Assembly (NCBI GenBank): GCA_016793415.1
Contig: JAEUMC010000835.1
Location: 1 to 8,311, forward strand
Length of the DNA stretch: 8,311 bases
Reading direction: 5' to 3'
From: Devosia sp.
Lineage (GTDB): Bacteria > Pseudomonadota > Alphaproteobacteria > Rhizobiales > Devosiaceae
Part shown: piece after piece, positions 1 to 5,900 of the stretch
Layout of the letters: every line of letters begins with the position of its first letter
Numbering within the stretch: position 1 is the first letter of the stretch
The notes under the pieces: generated by a model
The model's input: only the letters and a program-made list of their open reading frames with translations
What the model was told of the DNA's origin: nothing
The model's database searches: none
Made by a program: the position numbers and the translations under genes

Positions 1-879
1 GAGCCCTTTGCGCGGGATCGGCGCCACAGCGATGCGCGTCGCGCCCTCGTCCAGTTGGTGCAGCATGGCGAACAGGTTGCGGGCGGCTTCGCGCAGGTCG
101 CCGCTCGGCGACAGGTTGGCGCCCGCAGGGCCCGGCCCGAAGCCCAGCCAGGTCTCCCCCGGCTCGGCCCGCTCGGCGTTGAGCCGCAAGGTCGCATTGG
201 GGGCATAGTGGCTGGCCAGCATGCCGGGCGAGGCAATCGCGGCATCGTGCCGCGCCACTGCCACCGGCCGGCCGATCGCCGCCTCGATCTCGTCACGCGG
301 CAGGGCGCCGGCGCGCAGCTGCGTCACCACGTCGCCCTCGACCGCCAGGATGGTGGACTCGACGCCGGCCTGTGAGGCCCCACCCTCGAGCACCGGCACG
401 GCGCCGTTGAAGGAACGCTCGACCTGTGCCGCCGTGGTCGGCGACAGCTTGCCGGAACGGTTGGCCGATGGCGCCGCCAGCGGCCGGCCGGTCGCGCGGA
501 TCAGTTCGAGCGCCAGCGGATGCGCCGGAATGCGGATGCCGACCGTTTCGAGCCCTGCGGTGACCAGGTCGGAAAGCCCGGCTTCCCGGCGTTTCGGCAG
601 CACCAGGGTGAGCGGACCGGGCCAGAACTCGGCCAGCTGGCGCGCCAGCGGGCCGAAGCTGACGAAGTGCTCCGCCATGGCGAGGTCGGCGACGTGGACG
701 ATCAGCGGATTGAAGCGCGGCCGGCCCTTGGTCTCGTAGATTTTCAGCACGGCGTCGGAATTGGTCGCGTCGGCGCCGAGCCCATAGACCGTCTCGGTGG
801 GGAAGGCGACGAGCTCGCCGGCACGCAGTCGTGCCGCGAGCGCGGGCAGATCGGATGAAGCATGAACGGCGCTGGCCAT
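1..879 (-). CDS. tsaC: L-threonylcarbamoyladenylate synthase, Sua5 type (C-terminus outside window)
   Basis: This enzyme makes threonylcarbamoyl-AMP from threonine, bicarbonate and ATP. The TsaB/D/E proteins then transfer the group to A37 of ANN-decoding tRNAs (t6A), in the cytoplasm. The frame is open to base 1 and gives 293 residues. The YrdC/Sua5 catalytic domain covers about residues 8-205, with FPTETVYGLG (26-35), KGR (51-53), FWPGPLTLVLP (85-95), PSAN (137-140) and GVEST (172-176). The linker motif SPGMLASHYAP (217-227) then leads into the extra Sua5 domain, which is absent from short TsaC/YrdC proteins. Sua5 proteins usually run to about 310-340 residues, so only the last few dozen are missing. 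ATG at 879 is the first possible start, because an in-frame TAG lies eight codons upstream. The only Shine-Dalgarno-like match, AGGAG, sits about 18 bases upstream, too far for normal use. The gene is divergent from the deacetylase gene. Family assignment is secure. Confidence 0.95.
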   Translation of the reverse strand, partial: MASAVHASSDLPALAARLRAGELVAFPTETVYGLGADATNSDAVLKIYETKGRPRFNPLIVHVADLAMAEHFVSFGPLARQLAEFWPGPLTLVLPKRREAGLSDLVTAGLETVGIRIPAHPLALELIRATGRPLAAPSANRSGKLSPTTAAQVERSFNGAVPVLEGGASQAGVESTILAVEGDVVTQLRAGALPRDEIEAAIGRPVAVARHDAAIASPGMLASHYAPNATLRLNAERAEPGETWLGFGPGPAGANLSPSGDLREAARNLFAMLHQLDEGATRIAVAPIPRKGL

Positions 880-946
880 GGCGCGAGGTTTGACAAGCTC
901 CTAAGCACAACGTCAAGCTGTTGGGGCAGCGACAGTTCCCGAGCCC
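880..946. promoter_or_regulatory. Divergent spacer between tsaC and the deacetylase gene; weak promoter dyad
   Basis: The 67-bp spacer must hold the start signals of both divergent genes. It contains TTGACA on the plus strand at 890-895 and TTGACG on the minus strand at 916-911. These are two -35-like hexamers facing across each other, forming a TTGAC/GTCAA dyad. No good -10 hexamer is seen at the matching distances (TCAAGC on plus, TCAAAC on minus). The promoters are therefore only suggested. Under this reading tsaC would have almost no leader. Confidence 0.3.
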
Positions 947-1876
947 ATGGCCACCCTCCTCGTCTCCCAGCCCAATTTTGAAAGCCACGCCACCCCGACC
1001 GGTCACCCCGAACGGCCCGACCGCATCCGGGCGGTAGAGGAGGCGCTGAGCGCCGACCGCTTCGCGCGGCTCGTCCGCCGCGAGGCGCCATCGGGCGACC
1101 TGACGCTGGCCGAGCTGGTGCATGACGCCAACTACCTGAGCATCCTCACCCGCGCCCGGCCGGCCGAAGGGATCGGCCAGATCGATGAGGACACCTTCAT
1201 TTCGTCGCGCTCGCTGGAGGCAGCGTCGACGGCGCTGGGCGGCGGGTTGGCGGCGCTCGAAGCGGTGGCGCTGGGCGAGGTGCGCAACGCCTTCTGTGCC
1301 GTGCGGCCGCCGGGACACCATGCCGAGATCGACCGGCCGATGGGGTTCTGCCTCGTCAACTCGATCGCCGTGGTGGCGCGCGAGGCGCAGCGCAAGTTCG
1401 GGGCCGAGCGGGTGGCGATCGTCGATTTCGACGTCCACCACGGCAACGGCACCGAGGACATCTTCAAGGACGATCCGACGGTGTTTTATGCCTCGAGCCA
1501 CCAGATGCCGCTCTATCCCGGCACCGGCTCACCAAGCTTCACCGGGGTCGGCAATATCTGCAACGCCGCGCTCGCGGCCGGCAGCGGCGGGGCGGAGATG
1601 CGCGCCGTCTATACCGACCGCATCCTGCCGGCGCTCGAGGCGTTCCGGCCGGATTTCCTGCTGGTGTCGGCCGGTTTCGATGCCGACTATCGCGATCCGC
1701 TGGCCGGGCTCAACTGGCACCCGGAAGATTTCGCCTGGGTCACCGCCCGGCTCACCGAAGTGGCCGATCGGGTGTGCGAGGGCCGCCTGGTCTCGATGCT
1801 GGAGGGGGGCTACGACCGGCACGGGCTCGCCACCGGCGCTGCCGCGCATGTTGAAATGTTGATGGCCGCAAGCTAG
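947..1876 (+). CDS. Histone deacetylase superfamily (class II-like) Zn-dependent deacetylase
   Basis: Bacterial members of this arginase-fold family remove acetyl groups from lysine side chains, acetylpolyamines or other small amides. The natural substrate here cannot be read from the sequence. The 309 residues make one complete catalytic domain of normal length. RPPGHHAE (120-127) carries the two active-site histidines at 124-125. GFC (133-135) is followed by DFDVHHGNGT (160-169), which supplies zinc ligands D162 and H164. SAGFDAD (241-247) supplies the third ligand, D245, and LEGGYD (285-290) holds the catalytic tyrosine Y289. All key residues are present, so the enzyme should be active. 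There is no signal peptide, so it should be cytoplasmic. No clear ribosome-binding site precedes ATG 947, but the N-terminus matches the family well. xseB follows after 27 bp, probably in the same transcript. Acetylpolyamine amidohydrolase is the main alternative name. Confidence 0.9.
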   Translation: MATLLVSQPNFESHATPTGHPERPDRIRAVEEALSADRFARLVRREAPSGDLTLAELVHDANYLSILTRARPAEGIGQIDEDTFISSRSLEAASTALGGGLAALEAVALGEVRNAFCAVRPPGHHAEIDRPMGFCLVNSIAVVAREAQRKFGAERVAIVDFDVHHGNGTEDIFKDDPTVFYASSHQMPLYPGTGSPSFTGVGNICNAALAAGSGGAEMRAVYTDRILPALEAFRPDFLLVSAGFDADYRDPLAGLNWHPEDFAWVTARLTEVADRVCEGRLVSMLEGGYDRHGLATGAAAHVEMLMAAS

Positions 1877-1903
1877 CAACAGCTCACACGCCAAGGAACT
1901 GCC

Positions 1904-2158
1904 ATGTCCGATTCCCCTGCCACCGCCGACGATATCAAGCTGATGAGCTTCGAGGCGGCGCTGCGCGAGCTCGAGGGTATCGTCGGCAAACTCGAAAGCG
2001 GACAGGCGCCGCTGGCCGAGTCGATCGCCATCTACGAGCGCGGCGAGGCGCTCAAGGCGCATTGCGAGGCGCTGCTCAAGCAGGCCGAGATGCGCATCGA
2101 GAAGATCACGCTGCGCAACGGCCAGCCGACCGGCACCGAGCCGCTCGACCCGCAATAG
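1904..2158 (+). CDS. xseB: Exodeoxyribonuclease VII small subunit
   Basis: XseB binds in several copies to the large subunit XseA to form exonuclease VII, which degrades single-stranded DNA into oligonucleotides during mismatch and recombinational repair in the cytoplasm. The protein has 84 residues, normal for the family. The signature region [19 protein letters not shown] spans residues 15-33, and YERG lies at 44-47. The helix then continues as a charged, coiled-coil-like stretch to about residue 68, with a short polar tail. AAGGA at 1893-1897 lies 6 bases before ATG 1904, a good ribosome-binding site that fixes the start. The 27-bp gap from the deacetylase gene suggests co-transcription. 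XseA is not in this window, which is usual because the two subunits are often unlinked. Confidence 0.95.
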   Translation: MSDSPATADDIKLMSFEAALRELEGIVGKLESGQAPLAESIAIYERGEALKAHCEALLKQAEMRIEKITLRNGQPTGTEPLDPQ

Positions 2159-2249
2159 GCCTTCACGCCTCGGTGAGTGCGCGACAATGACGCGCGCCAG
2201 GAGGTGGCGGCCGGCGCGATAAGGCGCCAACGCATCTGGGCAACAAGAC

Positions 2250-2852
2250 ATGGCCGACACTTCGTCACCGGCGCTGGCGCGCTTCCGCATCATTCTCTGG
2301 ACGCTGGTGGTGGTCGCCGCACTCGGCGCCACGGCGCTGTTCATCTTCCGGCCGCCTTCGGCGCCCCTGGGGGTTACCGGCAAGCCATTCACCATGGAAT
2401 CGACGCTGGGTGGCGAGTTCACCCAGGCGAGCCTCAAGGGCACACCGAGCCTGGTCTTCTTCGGCTACACCAACTGTCCCGACGTCTGCCCGACCACGCT
2501 GGCGGAATCGGTGACCTGGAGGGAGCAGCTCGGCCTCAACCCCGACCAGCTGCGCACCATCTTCGTCACCGTCGACCCAAAGCGCGACACCAGGGACGTG
2601 CTGGCCAACTACCTGAGCCCGTTCCCCGGCACCATCGGCCTCGTCGGTACAGACGAGCAGACCACGGCGGTGAAGGCCTCGTTCGGCGCGGCCTCCGAGA
2701 CTACCGAACCCGGTGCTGACGGCTTCTACCTCGTCAATCACACCGCCTCGGTGTTCCTGATCAACAAGGACGGCAATTTCGAAGGCACCATCGCCTATGG
2801 CGAGCCCACCGAGACCGCGGTCGCCAAGATCAAGAAGCTCATCGCCTCGTGA
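2250..2852 (+). CDS. SCO1/SenC family membrane-anchored copper/thiol protein
   Basis: SCO proteins deliver copper to, or reduce the thiols of, the CuA site of cytochrome c oxidase; some act in redox defence. The 200-residue protein has an N-terminal membrane anchor at about residues 12-33 (hydrophobic, after RFR), so the thioredoxin-like domain should face the periplasm. The metal site is complete: CPDVC puts cysteines at 76 and 80, and H164 lies in VNHTASVFL. FVTVDPKRDT (105-114) is the usual SCO strand. The start at ATG 2250 has a weak ribosome-binding site but leaves a proper anchor. The 91-bp gap after xseB is large for this operon. The stop overlaps the start of tlyA by 4 bp (GTGA), implying translational coupling. 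No cytochrome oxidase genes are nearby, so the partner oxidase is unknown. Confidence 0.93.
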   Translation: MADTSSPALARFRIILWTLVVVAALGATALFIFRPPSAPLGVTGKPFTMESTLGGEFTQASLKGTPSLVFFGYTNCPDVCPTTLAESVTWREQLGLNPDQLRTIFVTVDPKRDTRDVLANYLSPFPGTIGLVGTDEQTTAVKASFGAASETTEPGADGFYLVNHTASVFLINKDGNFEGTIAYGEPTETAVAKIKKLIAS

Positions 2853-3586
2853 GCGATCGCAGCCGGCTCGACCAGGCGCTGGAGGCGCGCGGCCTGCTTC
2901 CCAGCCGAGCTCGGGCGCGTGACGCGATCCTGCGCGGCACGGTGACCGTCAATGGCGTGGTGGCGAGCAAGCCCAACCAGCCGGTGAGTGCAGCCGACCG
3001 CATCGCCCTCGACGATCCGGCCGCCGCCTACGTCTCGCGGGCGGCGCTGAAATTGGTGGCCGGGCTCGATGCCGGCGCGATCGACCCGACCGGCAGAGTC
3101 TGCCTCGACCTGGGTGCCTCCACCGGCGGCTTCACCCAGGTGCTGCTGGAGCGTGGGGCATCTCGGATCTATGCCGTCGATGTCGGGCACGACCAGTTGC
3201 ATGAGCGGCTGAGAGCGGAGCCGCGCGTCATCTCACTCGAAGGCGTCAACGGCCGCGACCTGACGCCGGCCCTGATCCCCGAGCCGATCGCGCTCATCGT
3301 TTCCGACGTCAGCTTCGTTTCGATCCTCAAGGTCATCGATCCGGCACTGGCGCTTGCCGCTCCGCACGCCGAGGCGGTGATCCTGATCAAGCCGCAGTTC
3401 GAGGTCGGTCGCGACAATATCGGCAAGGGCGGGATCGTCAGCGACGAGCTGGCCATCGCCGAGGCGGTGGAGCGGATCACCGCGCACTTTGCCGCGGCCG
3501 GCTGGGAGCGGCGGTTCGCCATCGCCTCGCCGATCGCCGGGGGCGACGGCAATCGCGAAGTCGTTGCCGGGTTCCGCCGCAGCTAG
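2849..3586 (+). CDS. tlyA: TlyA family rRNA 2'-O-methyltransferase / hemolysin-like protein
   Basis: TlyA proteins are SAM-dependent RNA ribose methyltransferases. The mycobacterial enzyme methylates 16S and 23S rRNA at the subunit interface, and the historical name is hemolysin. The 245 residues begin with an S4 RNA-binding domain (about 5-62, including ARDAILRGTVTVNG). The FtsJ-like Rossmann domain follows, with YVSRAALKL (61-69), SAM-binding motif CLDLGASTGGFT (85-96), SDVSF (152-156), KPQFE (181-185) and GNRE (234-237). K68, D153, K181 and E237 form the K-D-K-E tetrad expected of a ribose methyltransferase. Translation starts at GTG 2849, overlapping the SCO stop in GTGA. The last codon collides with the stop of the opposite gene in a shared CTAG. 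Whether it modifies both rRNAs or only one cannot be told from sequence. Confidence 0.93.
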   Translation: MSDRSRLDQALEARGLLPSRARARDAILRGTVTVNGVVASKPNQPVSAADRIALDDPAAAYVSRAALKLVAGLDAGAIDPTGRVCLDLGASTGGFTQVLLERGASRIYAVDVGHDQLHERLRAEPRVISLEGVNGRDLTPALIPEPIALIVSDVSFVSILKVIDPALALAAPHAEAVILIKPQFEVGRDNIGKGGIVSDELAIAEAVERITAHFAAAGWERRFAIASPIAGGDGNREVVAGFRRS

Positions 3587-4191
3587 AAGGCGTGCTGGCC
3601 GAACAGCTTGGCCATGAAGTGGGTATGCGGCGCCGGCCGCGCCCTGAAGCGGTGACCGCGGATTTCGCGATCCAGCACCTTGATGCCGCGCCTGGGATCG
3701 CGCTCGAATACTAGCCGAGTGTGCGGTGAAATGCCCAGCCGCAACTCGGCGCCGCGGTCGAGCCGGCGCCGGTCGGGACCGAAATAATCCTTGGTTTCAA
3801 TGTAGAGCTGCTCGCCATGGAGCTGATCCGCCAGCCGCTCGGCCAGTTCGTCGCGCCGCGCCGGCAGGCTGATGACGTCGTCGAAGCCGAAGCGGACATA
3901 GCGCACCACCGTCTCGGCTGCCCGGTCGGCGGTAAACAGGATGATCGGCGAGTAACAGAGCCGCGAATTCCGTTCGGCGCGAATGGCGGCGATGGTGTCG
4001 ACCAGTTCCTCATCGCGCATGCGGTAGTCGAGAAAGAAGTAGGTGATCGCGGATCCAGGACGCCCGGCCGTCGTCGTGGCGCCGAGGCCGCATATCACCT
4101 CGCCGAAGCCAAGGTGGTGCGCCGCGGTTTCCAGCGCGAGACTATCGCGAAGGTTGGCGGCCATGACGTAAGCGCGGCAGGACTCGAACAT
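3583..4191 (-). CDS. Atypical CheY-like receiver-domain protein with a C-terminal extension
   Basis: The 202-residue protein looks like a response-regulator receiver (about 5-125) followed by about 75 residues that I do not recognise. Strand 3 ends in FFLDYRM with D55 at the phospho-acceptor position, PIILFTAD (82-89) fits strand 4 with T87, and FGFDDVISLP (101-110) fits strand 5. The acidic pair expected after strand 1 is missing (YVMAANLRDS, 8-17), and the conserved lysine before the strand 5 proline is replaced by L109. Phosphorylation is therefore doubtful. The C-terminal part opens with DYFGPDRRR (135-143), a stretch I recall from other alphaproteobacterial receiver proteins, and has no visible DNA-binding helix-turn-helix or enzyme motif. 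GAGGG at 4203-4199, 7 bases before ATG 4191, supports the start. No histidine kinase is adjacent. Function unknown; possibly a signalling adaptor. Confidence 0.75.
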   Translation of the reverse strand: MFESCRAYVMAANLRDSLALETAAHHLGFGEVICGLGATTTAGRPGSAITYFFLDYRMRDEELVDTIAAIRAERNSRLCYSPIILFTADRAAETVVRYVRFGFDDVISLPARRDELAERLADQLHGEQLYIETKDYFGPDRRRLDRGAELRLGISPHTRLVFERDPRRGIKVLDREIRGHRFRARPAPHTHFMAKLFGQHAF

Positions 4192-4404
4192 CTGATAACC
4201 CTCAGCTGTCTCAGTGCGACCGCTTAGTCATCTCGCGCTTACCCGTATGAATAACCCAGCAAGAGCAATGGCTTACGGCCGATCCCCCACAGCAAGCACC
4301 TGGCCGCGAACGCGGTCAATGCGCACTAGCGCGCGGTCCGCGCCGACAATTTTCTCGATACTAAGCATCCCCCGCAAACTCGTGCGGAGTGACGCGGAGC
4401 GGCC
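4192..4404. other. 213-bp intergenic region between aroC and the receiver gene
   Basis: No convincing gene is present. The region is visibly richer in A and T than its neighbours near the receiver start (4190-4275). It should hold the promoter of the receiver gene, although I cannot pick out a firm -35/-10 pair. It also forms the 3' flank of aroC, where there is no hairpin followed by T residues. A 31-codon open frame runs on the minus strand from ATG 4368 to TAA 4273. The middle carries the dyads and direct repeats listed separately. Confidence 0.6.
4302..4343. repeat. Cluster of palindromes and a 7-bp direct repeat
   Basis: CGCGGTC occurs at 4311-4317 and again at 4332-4338, exactly 21 bp apart, about two helical turns. 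The first copy lies in an imperfect dyad GGCCGC-GAAC-GCGGTC (4302-4317). The second lies in a dyad GCGCGG-T-CCGCGC (4331-4343) that is perfect apart from one central base. Between them is GCGC-ACTA-GCGC (4321-4332). The arrangement resembles a binding site for a dimeric regulator upstream of the receiver gene. In GC-rich DNA short GC palindromes are common, so this is only suggestive. Confidence 0.35.
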
Positions 4405-5511
4405 TTAGTAACCGATGCCGCCTTCGCGCCCGGTCTGGCCGCGGTGGCGCAGGAAATGGTCGGCCAGCACCACCGCCATCATCGCTTCGCCGATCGGCAC
4501 GGCGCGGATACCGACGCAGGGGTCGTGCCGGCCCTTGGTGATGACTTCGGTGTTCTCGTTGTGGGTGGTCACCGTCTGGCGCGGCGTGATGATCGACGAA
4601 GTCGGCTTGACCGCGAAACGGCAGACGACCGGATCGCCGTTGGAGATGCCACCAAGGATGCCACCCGCCTTGTTGGAAGTGAAATACGGCCCGGCATTGC
4701 CGGCCCGCATCTCATCGGCATTCTCGGTGCCGGTGAGTTCGGCCGCTTCGAAGCCGGCGCCGATCTCCACGGCCTTCACCGCGTTGATCGACATCATCGC
4801 CGAGGCGAGGTCGGCGCTGAGCTTGCCGTAGATCGGCGCGCCCCAGCCCGGCGGCACGCCTTCGGCCACCACCTCGATCACCGCACCCACCGAATTGCCG
4901 GCTTTGCGGATGCCGTCGAGATAGACTTCCCACTCCTTGGCGGCCACCGGGTCGGCGCAGAAGAACGGGTTGTTGTCTACCTCGGCCCAGTCGAAGCGGG
5001 AATAGTCGATCTTGTGCGGGCCGATCTGCACGAGGCTCGCGCGCACCGTGACATTGGGGATCACCAGCCGCGCCACCGCGCCGGCGGCAACGCGCGCCGC
5101 GGTTTCGCGCGCCGAGGCACGACCGGACCCCTTATAGTCGCGGATGCCGTATTTCTGGTGATAGGTGAAATCGGCGTGGCCCGGACGGTACTTGTCCTTG
5201 ATCTCGGAATAATCCTTCGAGCGCTGGTCGGTGTTCTCGATCATCAGCGAGATCGGCGTGCCGGTGGTCTTGAGCTGCCCGTCGCGCTCATCCTCGAAGG
5301 CGCCCGAGAGAATGCGTACCTGGTCGTCCTCGCGCCGCTGCGTGGTGAAACGCGACTGGCCAGGCTTGCGGCGGTCGAGGTCGCGCTGGATCACCTCAGC
5401 CGAGATCGGCAGCCCCGGCGGGCAGCCATCGACCACCACGCCCAATGCCGGCCCATGGCTTTCGCCCCAGGTGGTGAAACGGAACAGGTGACCGAAGGTA
5501 TTGAACGACAT
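4405..5511 (-). CDS. aroC: Chorismate synthase
   Basis: AroC removes phosphate from 5-enolpyruvylshikimate 3-phosphate to give chorismate, the last shikimate-pathway step, using reduced FMN in the cytoplasm. The 368 residues match the usual length. Motifs are intact along the whole protein: GESHGPALG (16-24, with catalytic-type H19), [16 protein letters not shown] (47-62), RPGHADFTY (109-117, with H112), [17 protein letters not shown] (128-144), [17 protein letters not shown] (272-288) and [13 protein letters not shown] (327-339, with D330). GAGGA at 5522-5518 lies 6 bases before ATG 5511 and fixes the start. That site lies in one arm of a 9-bp inverted repeat listed separately. The gene is the last of a leftward group and follows the GNAT remnant by 26 bp, so it probably depends on the phosphatase operon transcript or on a promoter inside it. 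Confidence 0.98.
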   Translation of the reverse strand: MSFNTFGHLFRFTTWGESHGPALGVVVDGCPPGLPISAEVIQRDLDRRKPGQSRFTTQRREDDQVRILSGAFEDERDGQLKTTGTPISLMIENTDQRSKDYSEIKDKYRPGHADFTYHQKYGIRDYKGSGRASARETAARVAAGAVARLVIPNVTVRASLVQIGPHKIDYSRFDWAEVDNNPFFCADPVAAKEWEVYLDGIRKAGNSVGAVIEVVAEGVPPGWGAPIYGKLSADLASAMMSINAVKAVEIGAGFEAAELTGTENADEMRAGNAGPYFTSNKAGGILGGISNGDPVVCRFAVKPTSSIITPRQTVTTHNENTEVITKGRHDPCVGIRAVPIGEAMMAVVLADHFLRHRGQTGREGGIGY

Positions 5512-5513
5512 TG

Positions 5514-5538
5514 GAAGTCCTCAGCGTGGGAGGACTTC
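5514..5538 (-). promoter_or_regulatory. Perfect 9-bp hairpin enclosing the aroC ribosome-binding site
   Basis: Read on the minus strand, GAAGTCCTC (5538-5530), a 7-base loop CCACGCT and GAGGACTTC (5522-5514) form a perfect 9-bp stem. It ends two bases before the aroC ATG. The second arm contains GAGGA, the only ribosome-binding site of aroC, so the folded RNA would hide it. The first arm begins with the G of the TAG stop codon of the upstream GNAT frame. No T-run follows on either strand, so it is not an intrinsic terminator. It could be an RNA switch, a coupling device or a protein operator. The repeat is certain; its role is inferred. Confidence 0.6.
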
Positions 5539-5900
5539 TAGGAAGCTGCCGGATGAAGGTCAATCGGCGCTTCGCCGGAGAGGCTCACGCGCCGCCGAGT
5601 GGCTTGCTCAGGATGACGCTGCGATAGTTGGTGTGCGACGTCCGGTCGGTCGTACAAGGGGCTCCCGCTGGTGCGGGACGCATCGCGGAACAGGATGGTG
5701 CCGCAGATTACGCCATCGGCGACGGCGACGAAGCACTCGCCGGACGCGATGCGCTTCTCGGTTACCTCGGCACTCTGGTGCGTCGCCCAGAAGCGCAGGT
5801 TCATCGCGGCAAGGCGGGCATAGGCGCGGTGCAGCAACTCGGTCAGCTCGACCGCTGAGTCCGTTTCGAGCCATGGCCGGATCGAAATGCCGTCCATCAT
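5538..5900 (-). pseudogene. C-terminally truncated GNAT N-acetyltransferase, probable remnant
   Basis: The first 70-odd residues look like a GNAT acetyltransferase: a first strand ISIRPW (5-10), a long helix (about 15-33), FWATHQSAEVTEKRIASG (37-54), then the strand pair ECFVAVADGVICGTILFRDA (55-74). After YDRPDV (83-88) the similarity fades. HPEQATRRRV (96-105) stands where the acetyl-CoA loop (Q/R-x-x-G-x-G/A) should be, with no glycines, and the frame stops at residue 120. GNAT proteins normally have about 150-170 residues, so the cofactor loop and the C-terminal half are missing. I infer a decayed or deleted gene; a short diverged protein is the alternative. ATG 5900 overlaps the TGA of the upstream gene (ATGA), so translation is coupled. 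Its stop lies 26 bp before aroC, at the base of the aroC hairpin. Confidence 0.6.

Noticed and set aside
293..1501. Long open frame (402 codons) on the minus strand across the deacetylase and tsaC genes
   Set aside because: It is antisense to the deacetylase, is in another frame from tsaC, is rich in arginine, and shows no family motif. It is a by-product of GC-rich codon use.
2213..2228. Hairpin GGCGC-GATAAG-GCGCC between xseB and SCO
   Set aside because: Only five base pairs with no T-run, which is expected by chance in GC-rich DNA.
1529..2443. Minus-strand open frame of 304 codons spanning the deacetylase end, xseB and the SCO start
   Set aside because: It crosses three real plus-strand genes and their gaps, and resembles no family.
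4214..4408. Plus-strand 64-codon frame in the aroC-receiver gap
   Set aside because: Arg/Ser/Thr-rich composition, no ribosome-binding site, and it overlaps the aroC stop. Nothing supports translation.
5514..5538. Intrinsic terminator between the GNAT remnant and aroC
   Set aside because: The hairpin is real but no T-run follows on either strand, and it sits on the aroC ribosome-binding site.
4444..5541. Plus-strand open frame of 365 codons opposite aroC
   Set aside because: AroC motifs are intact along the whole opposite strand. This frame has a His/Arg/Asp-rich composition typical of antisense frames.
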